From Symbiodinium natans (taxonomy: Eukaryota > Sar > Dinophyceae > Suessiales > Symbiodiniaceae): a DNA stretch of 64,000 bases. The stretch lies in assembly GCA_905221605.1 (NCBI GenBank), contig CAJNDS010000689.1:1-64000 (forward strand), read 5' to 3'. The stretch's first letter is position 1; the number at the start of each line of letters is the position of its first letter. A program made the position numbers and the translations under genes. This document shows positions 1-8,121 of the stretch, one piece after another. A model generated the notes under the pieces. That model saw only the letters and a list, made by a program, of their open reading frames with translations, did not search any database and was not told where the DNA came from.

Positions 1-487
1 TCCATTAACACATGAATCTCTGGTGAAGTTAAACAGTTTTAAATTCGCAAACCCCGAGCCCTGAGAACATGTTCATTAGGGTTCAAGATTTAGGACTTAA
101 GGGCTTTGGGGCTTTAGTGTTCATGGCTTAGAGCTGAGGGCTCAACCACAAACACCGAACACCATTCAAACCCTAAACCCAGCGAAACCCGATATAACCC
201 CTACGCAATTTAAATCTTATGTGCTGTTATTTCTCTTTGTTGCTTTTTGCTTGCGTCGTTGGCTGTATCCATGGTTTGTTCTGATGCTTCTGAGGCAGTG
301 AACACATGGAGCTAAGATTTGAATCTTTGAGGGCTCTGACAGAAAATCTTCAATGAAGAGCGTATGTCAGATCTGATGTGCTGTGTGCTGTTGCACGCTT
401 TAGAGGTCTTAAGTGCTTTGTCGTTAGTTTCCAGGGTCAGTTGAACCTAAACCCCAAGCCCTAAGGAATTCAGGGTCTGTGCTTCGG
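1..487. other. No gene recognised; degenerate telomere-type motifs
   Basis: AT-rich stretch with scattered degenerate TTTAGGG/CCCTAAA words (for example around 75-190). No open frame with a recognisable motif was seen on either strand. Confidence 0.4.
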
Positions 488-703
488 CGATTAGACTCTT
501 TGGCGCAATAAACGAACCCAAAATCTTAGGGAGCAGGGCTTGCGATTTGACTTTTTGGAGCAAAACTTGAACTCAAAATCTTAGGGACCAGGCCTTGCGA
601 TTTGACTTTTTGGAGGAAAACTTGAACCCAAAATATTAGGGACCAACCAAGGCTTGCGATTTGACTCTTTGGAGCAAAAAGTTGAACCCAAAAAATGAGG
701 GGT
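488..703. repeat. Minisatellite, about 55-bp unit, four copies
   Basis: Four tandem copies begin with CGATTTGAC or a close variant at 488, 543, 598 and 657. Each contains TTTTTGGAGCAAAACTTGAA (or near) followed by CCAAAATCTTAGGG. Spacing is 55, 55 and 59 bp; the third copy has a small insertion. Each unit carries a TTAGGG word near its end. Confidence 0.85.
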
Positions 704-750
704 GCACGTATATTTAAATTTTTGAAATTATGAAATTCTCGGCCAGAAGG

Positions 751-818
751 GGGCGGGCGGATCGCACCAAATTTTGACCAGGGCTTTGCGCCACAATTTG
801 GTGCGATCCGACCGCTCC
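751..818. repeat. Hairpin element, copy 1
   Basis: Inverted repeat: CGGATCGCACCAAATTTTG (759-777) pairs with CAATTTGGTGCGATCCG (794-810) around a short loop, with a further GCGG/CCGC extension. It is followed about 100 bp later by a second copy in the same orientation. Confidence 0.8.
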
Positions 819-846
819 CTTAACTGTGCTAGCCTGGGTTGAAGAA

Positions 847-919
847 GGGGGCGGTCGGATCGCATCAAATTTTGACCAAGGGGTCTTGCGTCAAAATTTG
901 GTGGGATCCGACCGCTTCC
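847..919. repeat. Hairpin element, copy 2
   Basis: CGGTCGGATCGCATCAAATT pairs with the segment TTTGGTGGGATCCGACCG. It is a diverged direct copy of the hairpin at 751-818, keeping the GGTCGGATC...GATCCGACC arms. Tandem hairpins of this kind look like miniature mobile elements or a folded-RNA repeat. Confidence 0.8.
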
Positions 920-1280
920 TTGCCTTTGCTTGCTTGGGATTAGAGAGCGCAATCAATCGCCTCCTGCTGCCTCCTGGCTGCCCTGAAGCCTAAACCGAAC
1001 TCTAAGCCCACAACTGAACCCCAAACCCCGGAACCTAAATCCTGAGACGTTAACTCTCAACCACTTGAGGAGGGGCCTACACTGGGGGTCAATGCAAGGA
1101 AGGATTCCTTCCTGAGCTCTACAAAGGGAGTTTCCTTAAGTTACACCTAGGGTTCCAACGAAGCTAGTGAACATTCTTGAAGGGGTGCTGGTGCCGCAGC
1201 CCTAAGCACACAGACCCTGAACCCTAAACCCCGGTACCTTCGCCCTGGAGTTTCATGACCTTCTGGGCTTTTGAGGGTTT

Positions 1281-1568
1281 TTAGCGGGCCCGGGCTCTTT
1301 CAAGCCAACGTCTCAACGCTAATTTTTTAATAATAAGGCTCATGTGCAATAAGGCTTTTTCTTGCTCAAGAGGATACCTCGCACACACAGTCAACACAAA
1401 AGACAAGCCATCACAAACAGCATTACCTCCATAAGGATATCTCCCAAAACAGCGGTATCCCAAATATAGCCCCAGCATACTCTTACTGTAAGTCCCAAAA
1501 CCAGGGTCCTCTAATATGGTGCATATCGCCAACCTTGTTTGACGTCCTTCATAGCAGCCCCTACCCAA
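1281..1568 (-). CDS. Possible exon or ORF of unknown function (95 codons)
   Basis: Open minus-strand frame between telomere-type tracts. The translation has no motif I recognise and no clear splice flanks. It could be a chance ORF. It lies just downstream in sense direction of the Cys-rich exon at 1.7-2.15 kb and might be a further exon of that gene. Confidence 0.2.
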   Translation of the reverse strand: MGRGCYEGRQTRLAICTILEDPGFGTYSKSMLGLYLGYRCFGRYPYGGNAVCDGLSFVLTVCARYPLEQEKALLHMSLIIKKLALRRWLERARAR

Positions 1569-1687
1569 AAACTTGCCAGGTGTTCTGATCGTGTACTGAA
1601 GGTACTCTGTTGAGTGTTTGGGTAAACCCTAAACCCTAAAGCCTAAACCCTAAACCCTAAACCTAGTTGAGGGATTGTGGGGGTTCG

Positions 1688-2143
1688 GGGCATGTCAGAG
1701 TGGCCTTTTTCCCACATCAACGACATCGGCCTTCTCTCCCTGAAGCTCGGAGTGGATGGCGTAGTTAAGCTGAGAGAATCAAAGATCGCTTGAATTTGTT
1801 GAGTAATGTGCTCAAATTCGGAATGCAAACTTTCGAAGCTCGGAGCTGAGACCTCAGCAGGATTGCAGGTTCTGGTGGTGCTGTTCCACTGGCAGGCGCC
1901 GTGGCACTCGTCCAGGGGGCATGCTTCGCATGACTCCGCCACGAAATTTCCGCAGTTCACGGCGTCCAGCGCCCGCAGCGACTCTCCACACACATCGGTT
2001 CGATGTACGTGGTGCTGTCGAAACCGATGGATCAAGTACTGAACCGAGCTCTTCTGGGCATCGAAACGAAAGCCGGGCAGCAGCACCTCGCTGGCACACC
2101 CAAGAAGCCAGACATCGGCAAAGAAGGACCTTGCAGTTCTCAA
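1688..2143 (-). CDS. Exon of a Cys-rich secreted-type protein
   Basis: The minus-strand frame contains VNCGNFVAESCEACP followed by ECHGACQWN and a further Cys. This spacing (C-G-x-x-x-A-x-x-C-x-x-C-P ... C-x-G-x-C-x-W) resembles a small Cys module found next to glycosyltransferase-like and secreted proteins in dinoflagellates; that family link is from memory and unverified. After the module comes a polar stretch rich in Ser/Thr/Pro. The frame runs into CCCTAAA/TTTAGGG tracts at the low-coordinate end, where it translates as GLGFRV, a signature of repeat rather than coding DNA, so the exon probably ends near 1680 at a GTTTAGGG-type donor. The upstream acceptor is probably the AG near 2148. A candidate preceding exon lies at 2278-2470. 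Enzymatic function cannot be assigned. Confidence 0.5.
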
Positions 2144-2277
2144 GAGTCATGGGAAGAACAATCAGGCCAAGCTTTGTCGTTCCTCAACCTTCAAGCCCGA
2201 AGACCCTAAACCCTAAAACCCGGAACCCCCCTAAACCCTAAACCCAACACAGCCCAGAAGTTCAACGATTTGCAACT

Positions 2278-2470
2278 GCAGGGGACTCCAAGGAGTTAAA
2301 GCCGCAGCCGGAATCCTCTTGAAGCTTGTAGCCGAATCCCCGCAGCTGAGCAAGAGTTGCGTTGTCCCGCTCGTTGGTTGCCACCTCGGCCCCGCACCAA
2401 ACCAAGCCCCAAGAAGCCCTCAAACTCCCCCCATCTCCGCCATAAGCAGCACAAGGAATCAGTGAATGAG
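2278..2470 (-). CDS. Possible upstream exon of the Cys-rich gene
   Basis: One minus-strand frame is open for about 60 codons, including WGLVWCGAEVATNE and LRGFGYKLQEDSGCGFNSLE, and ends at TGA near 2265. It lacks a family motif. The interval to the Cys-rich exon (about 2155-2275) is a TTTAGGG-bearing stretch, the same arrangement as the better supported introns in this window. A plus-strand frame, 2491-2661, is also open next to it, so strand is not certain. Confidence 0.3.
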
Positions 2471-2699
2471 CTCGTAAGTAAGTGGCGAGTATGATGCGGC
2501 TGCAGATGCCACATGGTGCTGTTGTTCAGGCGACTGTTCAGGAGCAGATGCTTGTACATATATCGCTGCACATGTGTGCCGGTGCAGACGCAGCAGTACA
2601 AGTTCCTTTTGTTCCTCTTGGGACAACTGATTTTCAGATTGCTTGTGATAGGCTGGACTAGTTCATTGCAGAGCACATGCTATTTAACAAACCAATCGC

Positions 2700-3660
2700 A
2701 ATGAGGAAGGCTCATACATTTCATGTTAGGGCTAACTGCATGAACAACGAATTCATCGTGCGATCAAAACCACTACCTAAACATGAAAGACTGGCTCCTA
2801 ATCATATTACACCTAAATCCTAAATCCTAAACCCTTAATATGTTACGTAATGAGAGAGAGGTCGCTCCTACTGTTTCGTTAGTTGAAATACATATTCTTG
2901 TGGCTCGTGCTTTTTCATTAAACTGTTTCATTGAGGAACTATAGCCAGCTGCTGAATTTTCTAGGTGAACTAACTTACCTTTCTCGCCGCTTGACAGCAG
3001 TTCATTCGATCACACAACAGTTCAGCTTGGCTCCGAATTTTGTGAGGATTTATACAAACAACAGAGAAAGTCCTCAACTTGGGTTTTGGTTGCACTTGAC
3101 TCTGAGATACAACTCGGGCCACGCCTAAGTTGCAGAGACATGGCCTGGGGCGCCTGAGAAGATTTCAAGAATGCTTCGAGTGCTGTAGTTAAAGAGCCAG
3201 ACAGACGTGGCCAGACAACGGATAGATGAATGTTAACTTCTCATGTCGATATTGCCTTTGTGCTGTGTCTGTCTCCTAAAGGGAAAATACAAAGCGTGAA
3301 GCCTTTGACCGGTATTGGAAATCGCCTGGACTCGCTTTTCCAACCATGCCAGCCGATGTTAATCAGAGCATGTGCGTGTCATGGGAACACAAACTAACTT
3401 CACAAAGTAACAAAATCTAGTTGAGAAGCTTAGGAGCCAGCTGCATGAACATTGCTTGGAAAGTTATCCCATCGAATCTTGCAGCTTTGAAACTTCCTAA
3501 ACTTAAACAAACTAGAATGAGGACCATCGAAACGCGAGCACTCTCAAAATCACACGTGTCTGAAACGAGTGTCTTGGATCATGGGAGAGAAACACATGGA
3601 TATGACACAGAAAAGAAACTACCGGCTAGATTTTGTACTGGAAGCGACGAAGTGCAAGCA
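2700..3660. other. No gene recognised
   Basis: AT-richer unique sequence with only short open frames (for example 2931-3128 and 3421-3675, plus) that show no motif or composition signal. Confidence 0.35.
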
Positions 3661-3664
3661 AACC

Positions 3665-3871
3665 TTAGACTTTGAAACAACTCTGTGTGCGTGTCACAAC
3701 AGCGCAAGCGCAGCTTAAGAATCGTTCAATCTGGGGGGGGGGGGTTGCGGCACATCCAGAGTTGGGAGTGCCGTAGACACCGTATCCGTCGTGTTGATAC
3801 CCTTTATCATCGCGAACCGGAATCCGGTTCGCCAAGTCAGGCCGTTTCATACAATATGTCCGTGTGGCCAT
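3665..3871 (-). CDS. Possible exon, unknown (68 codons)
   Basis: Minus-strand open frame with the hydrophilic stretch RIPVRDDKGYQHDGYGVYG. The frame crosses a poly-G/C run at 3733-3743, so its downstream part may be unreliable. No family is recognised. It lies on the same strand and downstream of the fucosyltransferase-like gene. Confidence 0.25.
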   Translation of the reverse strand: MATRTYCMKRPDLANRIPVRDDKGYQHDGYGVYGTPNSGCAATPPPQIERFLSCACAVVTRTQSCFKV

Positions 3872-4570
3872 ACAGACACGTAAAGTTTAAGAACGCTTCG
3901 AAAAACACGGGTATTCACGATGTTTTCTAGGGTTCTCATTTGCACTGGCAACAAGGAGACTTCAATCTGCAATCCGGGGTTCTCACATGAACGTATCTCT
4001 TTTGCTTCGGCTGTGTGCTTTGCATAGGGCTGCGCAAAACAAAAACGAGGCATCTATTTATTTGTTTCCTTCGAACCTCCACAGTAGAAAGTGGAAGGAT
4101 AATGAATGAGGGATTGCTTTTTGGGGTTTAGGGCTGAACCAACCTAGGACCCCTAGGATAAACCCTAAACCCTAAACCCTAAACCCTAAACCCTAGACCC
4201 TAAACCGATCATTATTGAGGCCCCAAACAAGCCCTGGGACGCGAGCCTGGCATCGGCGGGAAAAAAGGCGGGGCACCATTCTCTTGGGAATGATTCTTCG
4301 GGCGGCGGGAATTTCAGGAATACAACAAACCCTTGAGCCCTCAACATCCTAAACCCCAGACCCAAATTACCCAATAGGAGTCCCAACGTTCCAGGCCCCT
4401 CACCCCCCCCCCCCCCCACCCCGCCACACCCGCAGAAGCTTTTCGCTGAGCTGTATTCTGTGGTCAAAGGTTTGGAGATTCGACCACCCCATCCCTGCTT
4501 ACCTGCCCTAGGGCTTAGGGTGAGGGCACCTTGACCCCATAAACCCTAAACCCACAACCCTAAACCCTCA

Positions 4571-5866
4571 AGAAGCTGGCCAGTCCCAGTCACATATACT
4601 TGCCAAGACCTACCACCCAACTTCTTCTTGATGAGGCGATGCAAGTCAGCAGCTGAACCACAGTTGGCCGATGTGTCAACCTTCACCTGAGGGTTTAGGG
4701 TTTAGGCTTTAGGGTTTAGGGTTTAGGGTTTAGGGGGTTCCCCCTAGTAGCTAAGGGTACCTAAACCTGCTTTTTGTTTTCGGTTACAAACGTTTGTATA
4801 CCCTTAAGCCCTTACAACAGGGGAAAGACCAAGAGTTTGGGGGTCCGAGTGACCCGGCATTTTGTTACGAGTTGGTCACCGCGACGCCAATGAACGGCCA
4901 AATACGGTGAACTGCCAAAGTAGCTCTGTCTCATCCGTTGAAACAGCTCCACGTATGCTGCTTTGATTTTTAGGCGCGAGGGCCAGAAGTCCCAACTCGT
5001 ACTGCTCCAGGAGTGCGAAAAGATGCAATTGAACTTCGTTGATGAGCTTGTGAATGCAACCTTTGGCAGTTGCTGCCATGTCTCGATGTGGCGCAGGCGC
5101 CAGTATGTGTACTGACCACCTTGAGTTGTCTGCCCAAGCAATGCACCCGTCTCTCTTGAGTCAAAGCTGCAGTTCATGCTCTTCACGATTTCATCGCGGT
5201 CATCCTCGGGTGTACTCTTACTCGGACGAAGGCACACAGCGTTGTCGAGCTCAAGCACGTCGCTCAAACACTGCGGTGGGTCGATGCCCGGATATCCATG
5301 CTCAGTGCGCATGGGAGCCATGACCAGCATCCTGGGTTGAATGCTCCTATACCTCGGCAGCCCAGTAACCATCTTATGATGAGGGCACATTTTTTGGGAT
5401 GGGTTTCTTTACTAAGGGAAACCCCAAAATCGGTAAAGGACACGACCAGCAAGATACACGTCCAACATTGACAGAATTTGATTGGTGTATCCTTCAGCGC
5501 CGCCAACCCAAACAACAGACTTTTCGTCTTGCTGGCCAGAAAGGGATCCAGTTGCCGACTCTGACGCCTGTGCCAAAAGCTCATTACATGCCTCTGGAAA
5601 CGACGTAGGCATATCCTCTGGCATCATCTTCTCCTCAACTGGTACCGTCTGTCCCATCATCTCAGTCGGTACTATTTCTGCCGTCATCATCGCCCACTCC
5701 CAGCCAACGCGACCCATGAAAGCAGTGGAGCACAGCAGCAGGAACACGCAGCGGAAACGCTGCTTCAGGCCGCCGGATTCTCGTGCCCGACTGATCGCTC
5801 CGTCGAACTCCGGGTACATGCCCCATTCAGGCTTGAAGCCTGTCTTCTGGTGCTTGGATGCGAACT
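4571..5866 (-). CDS. O-fucosyltransferase-like (RRGD family) protein, multi-exon
   Basis: Product resembles the GDP-fucose O-fucosyltransferase superfamily, Golgi/ER enzymes that move fucose from GDP-fucose to protein. Exon 1 (about 5866-5430; Met at 5819, frame open upstream) has a type-II signal anchor, FRCVFLLLCSTAFMGRVGW, then WVGGAEGYTNQILSMLD, the family's N-terminal Gly/Asn-Gln nucleotide-sugar loop. Exon 2 (about 5350-4832) carries AVHWRRGDQLVTKCR, the H-x-R-R-G-D signature. Exon 3 (4686 to about 4571) continues with KVDTSANCGSAADLHRLIKKK and WQVYV, matching what follows RRGD in such enzymes. Intron 1 is a copy of TIR element A; the exact junction is ambiguous because TAC/TAT-like words occur on both sides. 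Intron 2 holds CCCTAAA repeats and ends CCCTCAG|GTGAAG. The C-terminal exons were not found with confidence. Substrate is unknown. Confidence 0.8.
4687..4831 (-). other. Fucosyltransferase-like gene intron with telomere-type tract
   Basis: Between the exon ending TKCR and the exon starting VKVDTS. In gene sense it begins near GTCACTCGG, contains several CCCTAAA units (about 4690-4735), and its 3' splice site CCCTCAG lies directly after the last unit. Confidence 0.65.
5353..5443. mobile_element. TIR element family A, copy in the fucosyltransferase-like gene
   Basis: Shares CAGCCCAGTAACCAT and then CTTATGATGAGGGCAC...TTTTTTGGG with the family A copies at 6650, 8526 and 24817. The second end is diverged. 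It interrupts the coding frame between VLYR and SIQPRMLV and so must be spliced. Confidence 0.65.
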
Positions 5867-6649
5867 AACGTGTCAGCCCTAAACGTGAATATTCAACTGA
5901 AGGAGCCTCTCTTGCACCTCGAGGATCAAGATGTAGACTGGGCTGATGCCAGGGTTAAAGATTAGAGGTTTAGGGTCTAGGGGCTAAGGGGGCTCTATGT
6001 GCACAAGCTTGTGTAGTTGAAGGCCGGCTTTTCCTTTCTGCTTGCCGCAGACGTACCAAGCGTATGGCCCTAAATCCCAAAGCCTAAACCCTAATCCCCC
6101 TGAACCCCCAACTCCCCTAACAACCCTAAAACCCCCAGATCCCAAAGCCCTAAGCCCTAAAACAGGATTTGGGAGTCACGGGCCCCTTCGGTACAGATCA
6201 GAAGGCTCCCCCCCTCTTGTTGAATCTTGTTGAAGCTCCCCAAAAGGGACCCTGATTCAGGGAAGCTCGTGAATGGTTAAAGGTTCAGGCGCCGTTTCTC
6301 CCCCTCCTCCCCCACTTTTGCACTGATACGCCGTTATGCCGATTCGCCGCTCGGAGGCTCTCCTAAAGCCACAAACCTCGAAACCCGAAACTCCCAGAGT
6401 CCCTGAATCCTCAGCCCCAGCGCCCACAAACCCTAAACACTAAACCCTGGGCACAGCGCGGCGCTTCCCTTATCGACCCGAACCTTGGGACATAAAGGCG
6501 CCCCTAACAGGCTTAGAGTTTGATCTCAAGGGGAGGGAGACAGCTTTACATTCAAGGCCCCTTTTGGGGGTCCCTCTGTATGTTGGTTCTATCGTGAAAA
6601 TTCCTTATCGACGAGCCCGAAACCTGCATCCTAAATCTTAACAGCACTC

Positions 6650-6766
6650 CTGGGTAGCCCAGGAAGCATCTTATCAGGGCCTCCCTTTTTGGGGAACCCA
6701 GAACCCAAAAGGGGGAACCCAGAACCCAAAAGAAGGAATGGTAAAGAGTACCACTGGGCTACCAAG
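6650..6766. mobile_element. TIR element family A
   Basis: Left end CCTGGGTAGCCCAGGAAG, right end CACTGGGCTACCAAGG: inverted repeats of about 16 bp. The interior holds a short duplicated segment, GGGGAACCCAGAACCCAAAA. Length is about 117 bp, like the copy at 8526. Confidence 0.75.
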
Positions 6767-7190
6767 GCTAGTGGGACTCTGCACCCCCGTAAACCCTAAA
6801 CCCCAAACCCTAAGCCCTAAACCCTTAACGAGTCACCACAGGGTTTTGCTGCGGCTCCGGTTGTTCCCGGAGTCGCCACACAAACGTTTTGCAGCTCGGC
6901 CCGGCAGCGCAGGGACCAAAGCGACTGCACTTCAGTCAAACTCACCCATCCCAAGGCTCGGCAGCAGCTTGCAGGCTTTGTGTCAAAAAGCCGAGTCAGA
7001 GAAAAAAAGACTCAGGGGAGTTTCGCAAGACTTCAGGGCTTGCAGCGTACGAGGATTTCACTCTTTGGGTGGATGGTCTTCTTCGCTGAGCCTTGGTGTT
7101 CAGAAACTCCCAAACGAACCTCTACCGCTTCCGAACCAGCGAATTCCTAAGCACTGCCGCTTTGCCTTCCGGAGGGCCTTCACTTCGTGA
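6738..7190 (+). CDS. Possible plus-strand ORF or exon, unknown
   Basis: A 150-codon open frame, of which the first 30 codons are element A and CCCTAAA sequence and are not coding. From about 6830 the frame is basic and Ser-rich (QKAESEKKRLRGVSQDFRAC) with no family match. A second plus frame (6889-7089) is also open. If real it would be the upstream part of the weak gene that ends at about 7998. Confidence 0.25.
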   Translation: MVKSTTGLPRLVGLCTPVNPKPQTLSPKPLTSHHRVLLRLRLFPESPHKRFAARPGSAGTKATALQSNSPIPRLGSSLQALCQKAESEKKRLRGVSQDFRACSVRGFHSLGGWSSSLSLGVQKLPNEPLPLPNQRIPKHCRFAFRRAFTS

Positions 7191-7327
7191 CAGTTCAGGG
7201 GTCAATCGCTGCTTTCCGTGGGGGCGCCTCAATCTCTGCGTCTGCGTCTCGGCCATCGTCTGCGCGCTTGCGTTGTCAAACAATTCCCGCGCCTGTCAGA
7301 AGTTTGGGAGCCCACAGCCTTTCCTAG

Positions 7328-7419
7328 TTCATTGTTGGGACAATACGAAAATTTAGATTTTTATTCCTTATTGGGTTTTAAGTACCCTGAAAAATGTAAC
7401 ATGTTACCCAACTATGACA
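7328..7419. mobile_element. TIR element family K
   Basis: TTCATTGTTGGGACAATA at the left and GTTACCCAACTATGACAA at the right form imperfect inverted repeats. The interior has TTTTATTCCTTATTGGGT. Copies occur at 9989-10080 and 13689-13773. Confidence 0.7.
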
Positions 7420-7515
7420 AAGCTTCTAATGTTAAGCCAAAAACTCAGCGGTTCCGACTGACTTCGAACATTTCAAAACAACTCTCAGAATGGCTAAGAA
7501 TGTCGGCACTTTTGA

Positions 7516-7998
7516 CATGTTGATCCTCGACCTGCTGTGCCCTTGGCCCCCCTACCTTCAGAAAGCCGCGCGTGTGCCCTACACTTGAACTTGCCTGAAC
7601 TTGACCATGCCTGGATGGAAGGGTTTCCGGTGGAAGCTCTTTCGACTCTTGTAGTTTCCATAAACCTTACTAACCCTACTTACTAAGTCAAAAGGGCTTC
7701 CAAGTAGGGTAAGGGGGTCCAACAACAGCGCGGGTTTCGGGTCTGTCCACAATCCCTTGACAGCCCTGACAAGGGGTCTCATTAACCGCCTGTATTCCAA
7801 GGACCTCCCAGAACGCCCTGGTTCTTAGTAGGGAATGGGGGAATGAGGTACCCTACATAATCCCTTAAAGGGCATACATAGGGCGATACAGGGTCATTCC
7901 CTCATTCCCTACCAAGAACCAGCCAGAGAATTGATTGCGGTGTTTTGGAGCTTTTCAGGGCTGTCTCCGGCATGGAGACCTTGCAGATTTTCGAGTAG
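7516..7998 (+). CDS. Possible multi-exon gene end, unknown (plus)
   Basis: Candidate exons: 7516-7650 (contains LNLPELDHAWMEGFPVEALS), about 7715-7820 (FGSVHNPLTALTRGLINRLY) and about 7923-7998 (VLELFRAVSGMETLQIFE, then TAG). The gaps are a short family B element (7647-7705) and a well formed family H element (7818-7922) whose ends supply GT...AG (CTG|GTTCTTAG and AACCAG|CC). The frame across the last gap does not join cleanly, so the model is uncertain. It would be tail-to-tail with the dioxygenase gene that stops at 8122. No family recognised. Confidence 0.3.
7647..7705. mobile_element. TIR element family B, short copy
   Basis: Carries CTTACTAAGTCAAAAGGGCT and ends TTCCAAGT, as in the family B copies at 17055 and 56578. 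The left arm is diverged. Confidence 0.5.
7818..7922. mobile_element. TIR element family H
   Basis: Left CTGGTTCTTAGTAGGGAATG and right CATTCCCTACCAAGAACCAG: terminal inverted repeats of 29 bp with two mismatches, total 105 bp. It begins GT and ends AG when read after the first CTG, so it could be spliced as an intron. A related copy lies at about 53522-53655. Confidence 0.8.
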
Positions 7999-8121
7999 AA
8001 GCTGGCTCGGATGTGTGATGCGCGAGGTGAGACCCACGCACAGAAGGCCACAAAAGTCTTCTCAGGAGCTTTGCCCGCAAGGCCTCTGCTACCATGTCCT
8101 CTTCGGCTTTCTGTGGGCGTG

